The notes under the pieces were generated by a model that did no database searches, was not told the origin of the DNA, and saw only the letters and a list, made by a program, of their open reading frames with translations. From assembly GCA_016703335.1 (NCBI GenBank), contig JADJCG010000002.1:62001-126000 (forward strand): a DNA stretch of 64,000 nucleotides, given 5' to 3'. Both the position numbers and the translations under genes were made by a program. The stretch is from Caulobacteraceae bacterium (GTDB lineage: Bacteria; Pseudomonadota; Alphaproteobacteria; Caulobacterales; Aquidulcibacteraceae). This document shows, one piece after another, positions 1 to 8,259 of this stretch (its first letter is position 1; each line of letters starts with the position of its first letter).

Positions 1-68
1 CGAATGAGGTCGAGGCTTTTGTAAGCGGCGATGCCGCCGCCGATGATGAGGAGGACGCGCTTGCTCAT
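1..68 (-). CDS. coaBC: CoaBC N-terminus (phosphopantothenoylcysteine decarboxylase/synthetase), partial
   Basis: Only the first 22 codons lie in the window; the gene runs off the left edge. The start reads MSKRVLLIIGGGIAAYKS, which matches the N-terminal flavoprotein (HFCD fold) signature of the bifunctional CoaBC/Dfp enzyme that converts phosphopantothenate to phosphopantetheine in CoA synthesis. Its ATG overlaps the TGA of ubiB (ATGA), so it is the third gene of a minus-strand ubiE-ubiB-coaBC run. The ubiB-coaBC order is common in alphaproteobacteria. The call rests on a short motif and on context. Confidence 0.75.
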   Translation of the reverse strand, partial: MSKRVLLIIGGGIAAYKSLDLI

Positions 69-1888
69 GGCGTCGTGCCCGCGGGCGTTTCCGGCTCGGA
101 TACGAGAAGGTCGGCTTGGCTATCCACTTGCGGGAGCGGGCGCGCGTCGGGTTGCGCCGGTGTTTCGATTGCGCTCGTCGGCGGGGGTTGGCGCGGGGCG
201 CTATCGCCGCCCGATGTAAGCGCAAGCGCGATGATGGCGCCGCCCAACAGTGCAATCCACACGGCCGGCATTTCGTACCATTTGCGCTCATGCCGCGGCG
301 CTTCGATCGCTACTTTGCGCGCGGCGGCTTCGATCATCGTCAACGTTTCGGGCAGACGGCGCAGCGCCTGGAAGCCGACCGCAACTTCATCGATCCCGCG
401 CTTGGCGATGGCTTCGGCGCCGAGTTCGCGCTGCACCCAGCGCTCCACGATGGGACGCGACGCCGCCCACATATCGTGCTGCGGATCGAGCGCGCGCGCG
501 ACGCCTTCGACCTGCACCATCGTCTTTTGCAACAGAACCAGTTCAGGCCTGAGATGCATGCCGAACATATGGGAGACGTCGAAGAGTTGGAGAAGCAGTC
601 GCGCCATTGAAATGCTGTCAGCGGTCTTGCCGAAAATCGGCTCGCCAATGGCGCGCATCGCCTGCGCAAATTCTTCGATTGTGAACTTCTCGGGCACGTA
701 GCCCGCTTCTTGGTGGACTTCCGCGACACGGCGATAGTCGCGGCGGTGGAAGCCGTAGAGGATCTCCGCGAGGTAGCGGCGTTCTTTGTGGCCGATGCGG
801 CCCATGATGCCGAAGTCGACGATCCAGAGCTTGCTGTCCTTGCCATACATGAGGTTTCCCTCGTGCATGTCGGCGTGGAAAAAGCCGTAATCGAGCGCTG
901 CGGCGAGGAAGCCGCGTGTCACCGCGATGGCGAGTTCGCTGCGATTGGCGCCGGCTTTGTCGAGCGCCTTTGCATCCGTCAGGGGCGTGCCATCGATCCA
1001 GTCGAGCGTCATCACGCGTTTCGAAGAGCGCGACCAATCGATGTTCGGGACAGTGAGGTAGCCGTCCTTCTCCGCGACTTCGCGGAACTCGGCGGCGGCG
1101 CCGGCTTCGAGACGCAAATCCAGTTCGCGCTCCATGGCGGAGGCGACGGTGTCAATGAATTGCACGGGTTCGAGACGGCGCGAACGTTTGGAGAAGAATT
1201 CGATGCAGCGGGCGAGGAAGCGCAACGCGGCCATTTCGTGGGCGAGCTTTCGCTCGATGCGCGGGCGCAAAATCTTGATTGCGACGACGCCGTGACGCGG
1301 CACGATTGCTTGGTGCACTTGCGCGATCGAGGCGGCCGCCATCGCTTCGGAGATGCCGGCGAACAAGCCCTCGGTGCCACCGAGCTCCTTGTTGATTGTG
1401 TCGAGCGCTTCGGTGCGCGAGAAGGGCGGCAAGCGATCCTTCAGTCGCCCAAGTTCTTGCGCGGTCTTTACGCCAATCATGTCTGGGCGGGTCGCGAGAA
1501 ACTGACCGACTTTTACATACGCGGGGCCGAGGCGTTCAAGCGCACGCGCCAGACGCTCGCCAACCGATTTGCCGCGGCGGCGCTTAGCGAAAATGGAAAG
1601 CGCGGTGTGGGCGGCCTGCAGCGATGTTGAATAGCTGTCGTAGTATTCGGCCGGCAGCAGAACGTCGTAACGCACGAGCGTCAGCGCGACACGCAGCAAT
1701 CTTCGGATGTGTCCAACCACGCCGGTGAACACACCGATCAAAACCAGGATCACGAAGCCGAGGAACACCGCCGTCCAAATGGCGATGCCGGACACGACCG
1801 TGCTGAGACCAATCAGCAGGCCGAGCAGAAACGCCAGGAGCAGCGAGAACCAGAACACTAAACCGACCAACCCCAATGCAGCGCGCAA
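65..1888 (-). CDS. ubiB: UbiB, ABC1/ADCK-family ubiquinone biosynthesis kinase-like protein
   Basis: A 607-residue atypical kinase-like protein required for the hydroxylation steps of ubiquinone synthesis (established for the family). It has the family hallmarks: the KxGQ motif (KVGQFLATRPD, about residues 126-136), the Ala-rich loop AAASIAQVHQA (about 184-194), the VAIKILRP lysine strand, the catalytic FHADMHEGNLMY segment and the DFG-type IVDFGIMG. Hydrophobic segments lie at the N-terminus (about residues 4-60) and near the C-terminus (about 550-570), so it is probably membrane-anchored. The N-terminal membrane part makes it somewhat longer than many UbiB proteins. The start overlaps the 3' end of ubiE by 31 bases and the stop overlaps coaBC, which suggests a coupled operon. 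Confidence 0.93.
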   Translation of the reverse strand: MRAALGLVGLVFWFSLLLAFLLGLLIGLSTVVSGIAIWTAVFLGFVILVLIGVFTGVVGHIRRLLRVALTLVRYDVLLPAEYYDSYSTSLQAAHTALSIFAKRRRGKSVGERLARALERLGPAYVKVGQFLATRPDMIGVKTAQELGRLKDRLPPFSRTEALDTINKELGGTEGLFAGISEAMAAASIAQVHQAIVPRHGVVAIKILRPRIERKLAHEMAALRFLARCIEFFSKRSRRLEPVQFIDTVASAMERELDLRLEAGAAAEFREVAEKDGYLTVPNIDWSRSSKRVMTLDWIDGTPLTDAKALDKAGANRSELAIAVTRGFLAAALDYGFFHADMHEGNLMYGKDSKLWIVDFGIMGRIGHKERRYLAEILYGFHRRDYRRVAEVHQEAGYVPEKFTIEEFAQAMRAIGEPIFGKTADSISMARLLLQLFDVSHMFGMHLRPELVLLQKTMVQVEGVARALDPQHDMWAASRPIVERWVQRELGAEAIAKRGIDEVAVGFQALRRLPETLTMIEAAARKVAIEAPRHERKWYEMPAVWIALLGGAIIALALTSGGDSAPRQPPPTSAIETPAQPDARPLPQVDSQADLLVSEPETPAGTTP

Positions 1889-2613
1889 ACGCCGCCAGCC
1901 ATGTTGCGGTAGGCTGCGCGTGCGAAACCCGCCTCACGGATCATATTGAGAAAAGCTTCCTGATCCGGAAACCGGCGGATGGATTCGACCAGATATCGGT
2001 AAGAATCCGCGTCATTCGCGAGCAATTTCCCCAGCGCCGGGATCGCGTTAAAGGAGTAGAAATCATAAACCGGCTCGAGCCCGCCGATGGCGAGGCGTGA
2101 GAACTCCAAACAGAAGAACCGCCCGCCGGGCTTCAGGACGCGTTTGGCTTCGCGTAGTACGGCCGGAACATCGGTGCAGTTACGGATGCCGAAGCTGATA
2201 ATGTAAGCGTCAGCGACATGGTCATCGACTGGTAAATTTTCGGCGTCGCCTTCGTGCCAGTGAAGCCCGCCTTCGCCGCGTGCGCGGCCGGCTTCAAGCA
2301 TCTCGGTGTTGATGTCGATGACGTGGATTTCCGGCGGTTCGAGTCCGCGCCGTTGCGCCGCGCTGTCGCCCAGCTTTTTGATCCGACGTGCGATGTCGCC
2401 GGTGCCGCCGGCAACGTCGAGGATGAGTTCGCCCGGTTGCGGGTTGAGCTTTGCGGCGGCGGCGTCTTTCCAGAGCCGGTGCATGCCGCCCGACATCGCG
2501 TCGTTCATCAGGTCGTATTTGCTGGCGACCGAGGAAAACACCTCTCGGACGCGTCCGGCCTTCTCGGCCTTCGGCACATCTTGGAACCCGAAATGCGTGG
2601 TCTCGTCGCTCAT
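1858..2613 (-). CDS. ubiE: UbiE, demethylmenaquinone/2-methoxy-6-polyprenylbenzoquinol methyltransferase
   Basis: A 251-residue SAM-dependent class I methyltransferase carrying out the C-methylation step of ubiquinone synthesis. The N-terminal signature YDLMNDAMSGGMHRLWKD and the SAM-binding ILDVAGGTGDIARR are diagnostic, followed by IISFGIRNCTDV and LKPGGRFFCLEFS. The open frame extends upstream, but the ATG at 2613 (MSDETTHFGFQ) gives the family length, and the upstream codons are low-complexity Arg/Ala text. It is first in the minus-strand ubiE-ubiB-coaBC operon and diverges from mutM, with about 80 bases between the two starts. Confidence 0.93.
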   Translation of the reverse strand: MSDETTHFGFQDVPKAEKAGRVREVFSSVASKYDLMNDAMSGGMHRLWKDAAAAKLNPQPGELILDVAGGTGDIARRIKKLGDSAAQRRGLEPPEIHVIDINTEMLEAGRARGEGGLHWHEGDAENLPVDDHVADAYIISFGIRNCTDVPAVLREAKRVLKPGGRFFCLEFSRLAIGGLEPVYDFYSFNAIPALGKLLANDADSYRYLVESIRRFPDQEAFLNMIREAGFARAAYRNMAGGVCALHWGWSV

Positions 2614-2694
2614 GACCGGACCATAGCGGCGGGGGGCAGGCGGGGCTATATCGGCTGGCGATGCTTTCGCCTTTGCTTTCCGACATTTCGCCGC

Positions 2695-3551
2695 ATGCCT
2701 GAGCTTCCCGAAGTGGAAACCGTGCGTCGTGGGCTTGCGCCCGCGCTCGTGGGCCGCCGCATTAAGCGCGCGCGGACCAAGCGCGCCGATTTGCGGTTTC
2801 CGTTTCCGCGCGCTTCGCGGCGCGATTGAGCGGGCGGCGCGTGGATTCACTGGAGCGGCGCGCGAAATATCTGCTCGCGCATCTCGATGATGGCAACGTT
2901 TGGATCACGCACCTCGGCATGACGGGGCGCTGGTCGATCCTTGGCGCGCAGAAACAGCCGGGTGACTTCTACTACGCTGAGCCGACCGACCCGACGCACA
3001 CGCATGTCGTGATCGATATGGAAGATGGCGCGAAGCTTGAGTTCAACGATCCGCGCCGCTTCGGCTACATGGATCTCATTCCTGAAGCCGAGCTTGAGAC
3101 GCATGCTTTCTTCAAAGCGATGGGCCCCGAGCCGCTCGGCAATCATTTTCATGAGCCATATCTGAAAAGCGCGCTCGCGAAGAAGAAAGCGCCGATCAAA
3201 GCGGCGCTGCTGGATCAGCGAGTCGTTGCCGGGCTGGGCAACATTTATGTCGTCGAAGCTTTGCACCGCGCAGGCATCGCGCCTGCAAAACCAGCCGGCA
3301 GCATCTCGGCGCCACGTTTGGATAAGCTCTTCCACGCCACCCGCGCCGTGCTTGAAGAAGCCATCGAAGCTGGCGGCTCAACGCTTAGTGACTATGCTGG
3401 CGTCGATGGCGCGCAAGGCGGCTTTCAACATCGCTTCCGCGTCTACGATCGCGAAGGGGAGGCGTGCCCAAAGAAAGATTGCGGCGGCACAATCAAACGC
3501 GCGGTGCATAGCGGGCGCAGTACGTTCTGGTGCCCGAAGTGTCAGCGCTGA
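2695..3551 (+). CDS. mutM: MutM/Fpg formamidopyrimidine-DNA glycosylase, with an apparent 1-base frameshift
   Basis: Bifunctional glycosylase/AP lyase that removes 8-oxoguanine. The N-terminus MPELPEVETVRRGLAP carries the catalytic Pro2/Glu3. After ARTKRADLRFPFP the frame runs into a stop at 2829, while the rest continues in another frame from about 2808 to 3551 with the helix-two-turn-helix part (QRVVAGLGNIYVVEAL) and a C-terminal zinc finger (ACPKKDC...FWCPKC). One missing base in the CGCG stretch near 2806-2811 explains the break; inserting one restores about 285 residues, the normal family length. A real frameshift would inactivate the enzyme. A sequencing error is at least as likely, given similar indels elsewhere in the window. 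Confidence 0.88.
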
Positions 3552-3636
3552 TCATGGAGCGCCGGCGCCTCGCCGGCATTCGGTCTTTCACCAGCAAGGA
3601 GCGCGGCGCTCTCAGATCTGAGCTATACTTGGACGC

Positions 3637-4020
3637 ATGAGTCGTTTCGTCTTCGCCGCTGTGTTCGTGTGTGCGTCTCCCGCCTATGCGGAGACGGCCT
3701 ACTTCACAGCTGTGCGCGATCTCCCTGTAGCGACCGGGCTTTCGGAAAGCGCGAACCTGCTTGCTTCGTTCGCGGCAGGCGAGGATTCCGGGCTCGTAAT
3801 CGCGTCCGCCCACGGAGCGGCGACGCCCGAGAGCGTGCGCGCGTTCTACATGGGCAGCCTCTCCGCACTAGGCTGGGCGTATGAGCCTTCGATGCGCGAC
3901 GAAGATTTGACGTTCCTGCGCGGCCGCGAGCGTCTCGTGCTTCACATCGAGCCACAGAGCGGCGGAACCTATCTTGGCGTGCGGCTAATCGTACGCCCCG
4001 CGTCGATGAACGCGGATTGA
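3637..4020 (+). CDS. Small secreted protein of unknown function
   Basis: 127 residues. The N-terminus (MSRFVFAAVFVCASPAYA) reads as a Sec signal peptide, with likely cleavage after AYA at residue 18, so the mature product of about 109 residues should be periplasmic. I do not recognise a family. The mature part includes ESVRAFYMGSLSALGWAYEP and ERLVLHIEPQSGG, a pattern like small domains that compare trait values at the cell surface, but no function follows from it. A TATACT hexamer at 3624-3629 could be a -10 element very close to the start. The gene lies between mutM and a crotonase on the same strand and ends 33 bases before the crotonase start. Confidence 0.7.
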   Translation: MSRFVFAAVFVCASPAYAETAYFTAVRDLPVATGLSESANLLASFAAGEDSGLVIASAHGAATPESVRAFYMGSLSALGWAYEPSMRDEDLTFLRGRERLVLHIEPQSGGTYLGVRLIVRPASMNAD

Positions 4021-4052
4021 TTTTCGCGAGGCCGCGGCGCAAGCAAGCGGCC

Positions 4053-4826
4053 ATGAATTACGAAAATATTCTCGTCGAAACTGATGGCGGCGTTGGCGTC
4101 ATTCGTCTCAATCGCCCGAAGGCGTTGAACGCGCTGAACGACGCGCTCATCGCCGAACTCGGCACGGCGCTTGATACATTCGAAGCGGACGCCGCGATCG
4201 GCTGCATCGTTATCACCGGTTCGGAAAAGGCGTTCGCTGCCGGCGCGGACATCAAGCAAATGTCCGAGGGGCAGTTCGCTGATTTCTATGCACGCGATCC
4301 GTTCTCGAACCTTGAGCGCGTGCCGCGCACGCGCAAGCCGTTCATTGCGGCGGTGGCGGGCTATGCGCTCGGCGGCGGCTGCGAGCTTGCCATGATGTGC
4401 GACTTCATCATCGCCGCCGACACCGCGAAATTCGGCCAGCCTGAGATCACGCTGGGCGTTATGCCGGCCTGGGGCGGCTCGCAGCGGCTGACGCGCGCCG
4501 TCGGCAAGGCCAAGGCGATGGATCTGTGCCTCACCGGCCGGATGATGGACGCGGCTGAAGCTGAGCGCGGAGGCCTGGTTGCGCGCGTCGTGCCTGCCGA
4601 CAAACTGATGGAAGAGGCGATGGCCGCGGCCAAGAAGATTGCTTCGTTTGGCGCGCTCTCGACGATCGCCAATAAGGAGGCGGTGAATGCGGCATTTGAG
4701 ACGCCGCTGAACGAGGGTCTGCGGCTCGAACGGCGGCTGTTTTACAGCCTTTTCGCAACCGAAGATCAGAAAGAGGGGATGGCGGCCTTCATTGCAAAGC
4801 GGCCCCCCGAATTTAAGAACCGCTGA
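4053..4826 (+). CDS. Enoyl-CoA hydratase (crotonase family)
   Basis: 257 residues, the typical single-domain crotonase length. The CoA-binding and oxyanion-hole segments FAAGADIKQM (about residues 62-71) and AVAGYALGGGCELAMMCD are present, and both catalytic glutamates are in place (GGGCEL and QPEITLGVMPAWGG). It should hydrate trans-2-enoyl-CoA to 3-hydroxyacyl-CoA in beta-oxidation; short-chain specificity is likely but not provable from sequence. The open frame begins at a TTG at 4017 inside the previous gene, but the ATG at 4053 (MNYENILVETDG) fits the family N-terminus. rpsT follows after 77 bases. Confidence 0.92.
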   Translation: MNYENILVETDGGVGVIRLNRPKALNALNDALIAELGTALDTFEADAAIGCIVITGSEKAFAAGADIKQMSEGQFADFYARDPFSNLERVPRTRKPFIAAVAGYALGGGCELAMMCDFIIAADTAKFGQPEITLGVMPAWGGSQRLTRAVGKAKAMDLCLTGRMMDAAEAERGGLVARVVPADKLMEEAMAAAKKIASFGALSTIANKEAVNAAFETPLNEGLRLERRLFYSLFATEDQKEGMAAFIAKRPPEFKNR

Positions 4827-4903
4827 GGGTTTGACCTCTGCTCACAGCGAGGCTATAGCCCCGCGCTTCGCGTCCGAAACTAAGATCTGGAAATACTGAG
4901 ACC

Positions 4904-5182
4904 ATGGCGAATACGAAGTCCGCAAAGAAAGCGACCCGCGTGATTGCCCGCCGTACGGCGGTCAACAAGGCGCGCCGCACCCGGATGCGTTCATCGTGGC
5001 GTTCAGTTGAAGAAGCGATCGCTTCGGGCGATGCGAAAGCGGCCCAAGAAGCCCTCCGCACCGCTGAATCGGCGACCATGAAGGCGGCAGGTAACGGCGT
5101 TGTTCACAAAAATCTTGCGAGCCGGAAAGTTTCTCGTCTTTCCAAGCGCATCGCGACGCTTTCAGGTTCTAAGAAGGCCTAA
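4904..5182 (+). CDS. rpsT: Ribosomal protein S20
   Basis: 92 residues, strongly basic, beginning MANTKSAKKATRVIARRTAV, the S20 N-terminal signature. The C-terminal NGVVHKNLASRKVSRLSKR matches the second helical hairpin. S20 binds 16S rRNA early in 30S assembly. The position just upstream of dnaA is the conserved alphaproteobacterial (Caulobacter-like) arrangement. A short hairpin followed by five T residues lies just downstream and may end its transcript before the dnaA regulatory region. Confidence 0.97.
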   Translation: MANTKSAKKATRVIARRTAVNKARRTRMRSSWRSVEEAIASGDAKAAQEALRTAESATMKAAGNGVVHKNLASRKVSRLSKRIATLSGSKKA

Positions 5183-5191
5183 CTGGCCCAT

Positions 5192-5215
5192 CGACGCTCG
5201 GCGACCGTCGTTTTT
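5192..5215 (+). terminator. Weak Rho-independent terminator after rpsT
   Basis: CGACG (5192-5196) can pair with CGTCG (5206-5210) across a 9-base loop and is followed directly by five T residues (5211-5215). The stem is short, so this is a tentative call. It would separate rpsT from dnaA transcription. Confidence 0.4.
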
Positions 5216-5232
5216 CTGTCGCCAAACCCTCA

Positions 5233-5304
5233 CGAATCCGCATAGTTCGAATCCGCAACCAAGTTGCGGATAAGCGGTGAATATTTGTCCGAAACCGGAC
5301 AAAT
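5233..5304 (+). promoter_or_regulatory. dnaA upstream region: GANTC-containing direct repeats and two perfect inverted repeats
   Basis: CGAATCCGCA occurs twice (5233-5242 and 5248-5257). Each copy contains GAATC, a GANTC site of the kind methylated by CcrM in Caulobacterales. The second copy runs into a perfect inverted repeat, ATCCGCAAC-CAA-GTTGCGGAT (5251-5271). Twelve bases further on is a second one, ATTTGTCCG-AAAC-CGGACAAAT (5283-5304). No consensus DnaA box (TTATCCACA) was found. Such dyads usually mark operators of dimeric regulators or mRNA hairpins. Role in dnaA control is inferred; methylation-dependent dnaA expression is known in Caulobacter. The rest of the 400-base gap (5305-5582) holds no gene I can support. 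Confidence 0.5.
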
Positions 5305-5582
5305 CACCCATTCGGCATATTCCATTTAAATCGAATAAGATCAGCGCACTAGGCGCGCTTCATTTCGATGTGGAAAATGGCGAATTCGTAAAGAAAGTGT
5401 TGTTGACCTCGCCTGTGGAACGGCGCAAATTTCGCGGGTCAGGCGAGCACGGCTCGCCCGTTCGACAAGTCCCAGTGACTTCGATGCGTAAGCATCGGGC
5501 CGAGACCCTGTTTCGGCGCGAACGGGAGAGGTGTGCCGCCTTCGGGTCGGTTAAAAGCAATAATGTTCTCAGCGGGGGCTGC

Positions 5583-6977
5583 ATGGAACAACAGGGCGAA
5601 GAAACCCGTCGGGAGACGGCGGGTGTCGGGGCGGCGCGTGCGTTCGATCTGGCTCAAAAAGAGCTGGTCAGCGAATACGGCGTCGATTTCTATGGCTCCT
5701 ACATTAGCCCGTTGCGGCTGGTGGCTGAGTTGAACGGCGCTTTGCTCTTTCGGGCGGGGTCGCGGGTCGCAAAAGAGCGGCTGAACCAACAAGTTGTCGA
5801 TCGCCTCGCCACGTGCATGCGCGCGCACGAGCCGCGCGTTCAGAAGATTCAGATTCTCCTAGAACACGAAATTCCAGAAGACGTTCGAGCACTCGCCGAC
5901 GCGCGCATCGAAGACGCGCGCAAGCCGGAAGCTGAGCCTGCTCGCACGCCTGAACTCACGTTCGAAACCTTCGCTGAAGGTCCGAGCAATTTTCACGCAT
6001 ACACCGTTGCGCAAATGATCGGCGCCGGTGTTGGCGTGACGTTCCCGGTGTGGCTCGTTCATTCGCCGCCAGGTTGCGGTAAGACGCACCTCTTGAACGC
6101 CGCCGCGCAAGAAGCGATGGAGCGTGGACGCAAAGTCCTCTTCATGACGGGACAAGAATTTCTCGAATGCTTTCAATCGGCGCTCCACAAAAAGCGCGAT
6201 AGCTCTGCGTTCAAAGAAATGGTCCGTGCACCGGACCTGCTCATAATCGACGACTTCCATCGTATCTGCGGCAAGCGTGCGACGCAGGAAGAAGCGTTCG
6301 ACACCATTAATGAACTTACACGTCGCGGCGGCCAAATTGCACTTGCGGCCAACCATGGTCCTGATGGATTGGAAGGGCTCGACGACGCGCTGAAAGCAAA
6401 ACTCAAAGGCGCTGCCGTCAGCGAGATTTCAGAACCAGACGCAAGCTTGCGTCGTAAAATTCTCGACACTCGAGTTGCGCACCACGCACGTGCGAATCCG
6501 GGTTTCAGTGTTGCATCGGAAGCGCTCGACATGATCGCTGATCGCATGCACGTTACTGGACGCGAACTTGATGGCGCGGTCTGCCAACTTCTCATCGAAT
6601 GGAAGATCTCGGGAGGGATAAACGTGACGCTAGAAGCCGCTGCAAACGCTCTGCAAAGCAAATTGGCCGAAGGTGCGGAGCGCCGCATTACCGTGCAGAT
6701 CGTGCAGAAGGTTGTTGCGCGTCACTTTAACATGAGCGTGCAACAGCTCCTTGAGCGCACGCGCCGCCACTCGATCGCGCGTCCGCGCCAAGTGGCCATG
6801 TACCTTGCTTGCAAGATGACGCACGCCTCGCTGCCGGATATCGGCCAGCGCTTCGGTGGTTTCGATCATACCACCATCATGTACGCGCGTGATCGCATCG
6901 CCGCGCTCTCGGAAACCGATCCGAACCTGAAGGCGGAACTGGAAGGCATCGCGCGCGCCGTGCGCCGGGAGCCCTAA
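5583..6977 (+). CDS. dnaA: DnaA, chromosomal replication initiator (divergent)
   Basis: 464 residues from the ATG at 5583. Domain III begins at FETFAEGPSNFHAY, with Walker A PPGCGKTHLL (about 161-170), Walker B LLIIDDFHRI (about 220-229) and the sensor II segment GRELDGAV. Domain IV has the DnaA signature SIARPRQVAMYLACKMTHAS. Two positions look unusual. The arginine-finger motif usually reads LKSRFGWG but is LKAKLKGA here (Lys at about 273), and the DNA-recognition loop usually reads GGRDHTT but is GGFDHTT (Phe at about 427). Order (rpsT-dnaA-dnaN-recF) leaves little doubt that it is the resident initiator. The frame is open upstream to 5277, but that text does not resemble DnaA. A strong terminator follows at 7056. 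Confidence 0.9.
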   Translation: MEQQGEETRRETAGVGAARAFDLAQKELVSEYGVDFYGSYISPLRLVAELNGALLFRAGSRVAKERLNQQVVDRLATCMRAHEPRVQKIQILLEHEIPEDVRALADARIEDARKPEAEPARTPELTFETFAEGPSNFHAYTVAQMIGAGVGVTFPVWLVHSPPGCGKTHLLNAAAQEAMERGRKVLFMTGQEFLECFQSALHKKRDSSAFKEMVRAPDLLIIDDFHRICGKRATQEEAFDTINELTRRGGQIALAANHGPDGLEGLDDALKAKLKGAAVSEISEPDASLRRKILDTRVAHHARANPGFSVASEALDMIADRMHVTGRELDGAVCQLLIEWKISGGINVTLEAAANALQSKLAEGAERRITVQIVQKVVARHFNMSVQQLLERTRRHSIARPRQVAMYLACKMTHASLPDIGQRFGGFDHTTIMYARDRIAALSETDPNLKAELEGIARAVRREP

Positions 6978-7055
6978 GTCTGGGACCTCTTTGGTCGCGC
7001 GTCCCCTAAGTCTTGCAATTGGGGCTTGGGGTTCGCGTGGCTTCTGCTAATTTCG

Positions 7056-7099
7056 CACCCCCTGCGGTCGGCGACTCAGCCGCTGCAGGGGGTGTTTTT
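7056..7099 (+). terminator. Strong Rho-independent terminator between dnaA and dnaN
   Basis: CACCCCCTGC (7056-7065) and GCAGGGGGTG (7085-7094) form a perfect 10-bp stem, extendable at the loop side, followed by TTTTT (7095-7099). It should end the dnaA transcript and isolate dnaN-recF. Confidence 0.85.
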
Positions 7100-7143
7100 A
7101 TGTGCCCCCGGCTAGAGCGGCTCGCGGGGCGAGGGGTCTTGGA

Positions 7144-8259
7144 ATGAAGTTGTCGATCGAGCGCTCGGCGCTCTTGAAAGCACTTAATCACGTGCAGAGC
7201 GTCGTTGAACGCCGCAACACGATTCCAATTCTCTCCAACGTTTTGCTGTCGGCTCAAGGCGATAGCCTGAAGCTCACCGCGACCGACCTCGACATCGAGA
7301 TCGCCGAAAGCGCGTCGGCTGAAGTGGAGCGTGGCGGCCAAACGACCGCGCCCGCGAATTACCTCTACGACTTCGTGCGCAAGTTGCCGGATGGCTCGGC
7401 CGTGAAGCTTGAGGTGAACGGCGACGATCCGCGGCTCTTTATCTCCGCCGGCAAATCGCGCTTGCATCTGCCGATCCTTCCGGCCGGCGATTTTCCGTCG
7501 ATGCCGTCCGATGGGTTTGAAACCAAATTTGAAATCGAGCCGACTGAACTTGGCCGCCTTATCGACAAGACGCGCTTTGCGATCTCGACCGAAGAGACGC
7601 GGTACTATCTGAACGGCATTTTCCTTCACACCATCGACTCCGATGGCCAGAAGCTCCGCGCCGTCGCCACAGACGGTCACCGTCTCGCGCTCGCGGACTA
7701 TCCGGCGCCGAAAGGTTCTGTCGGCATGCCCGGCGTGATCGTGCCGCGCAAAACCATCAACGAGCTGAAGCGTTTGCTCGATGACGCAGCTGATCTCGTC
7801 GAGATTTCCGTGTCGCCGCAGAAAATTCGCTTCGCGCTTGGCGATGCGGTGCTGACGTCGAAGCTCATCGACGGCTCGTTCCCGGAATACGCGCGCGTCA
7901 TTCCGAAGAACAATTCCAAGAAGCTGAAAATTCCGAACAAGGCATTCGCCGAAGCTGTCGATCGCGTTGCGACGGTGTCCGCTGAACGCTCGCGGTCGGT
8001 GCGCTTGGCGCTCGATAAGGACAAGATCACGCTCACCGTGAACAACCCGGACGCCGGCGTCGCTACCGAAGATCTCGTTGCCGAATATGGCGACGACGCG
8101 CTCGAAATCGGCTTCAACGCGCGGTATTTGCTCGATGTCGCCCAGCAGGTCGAAGGCGAGAACGCGGTGTTTGAGCTGGCTGACTCCGGTTCGCCAACCC
8201 TGGTGCGTGACGAGGCGGATGACGCAGCCATCTACGTGCTGATGCCGCTCAGAGTGTAA
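7144..8259 (+). CDS. dnaN: DNA polymerase III beta sliding clamp
   Basis: 371 residues, normal length for the processivity clamp that encircles DNA and tethers polymerase III. The start MKLSIERSALLKALNHVQSV and the internal RAVATDGHRLALADYPAP and DGSFPEYARVIP segments are typical; the C-terminus YVLMPLRV matches the usual MPMRV-type end that forms part of the protein-binding pocket. The longer open frame from 7102 overlaps the leader and is not needed. Its stop TAA overlaps the recF ATG by one base (TAATG), so the two are coupled. Confidence 0.96.
   Translation: MKLSIERSALLKALNHVQSVVERRNTIPILSNVLLSAQGDSLKLTATDLDIEIAESASAEVERGGQTTAPANYLYDFVRKLPDGSAVKLEVNGDDPRLFISAGKSRLHLPILPAGDFPSMPSDGFETKFEIEPTELGRLIDKTRFAISTEETRYYLNGIFLHTIDSDGQKLRAVATDGHRLALADYPAPKGSVGMPGVIVPRKTINELKRLLDDAADLVEISVSPQKIRFALGDAVLTSKLIDGSFPEYARVIPKNNSKKLKIPNKAFAEAVDRVATVSAERSRSVRLALDKDKITLTVNNPDAGVATEDLVAEYGDDALEIGFNARYLLDVAQQVEGENAVFELADSGSPTLVRDEADDAAIYVLMPLRV

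Noticed and set aside
5277..5582. N-terminal extension of DnaA by 102 codons
   Set aside because: The upstream codons do not resemble any DnaA domain, contain the dyads and the GANTC region, and the ATG at 5583 fits domain I.
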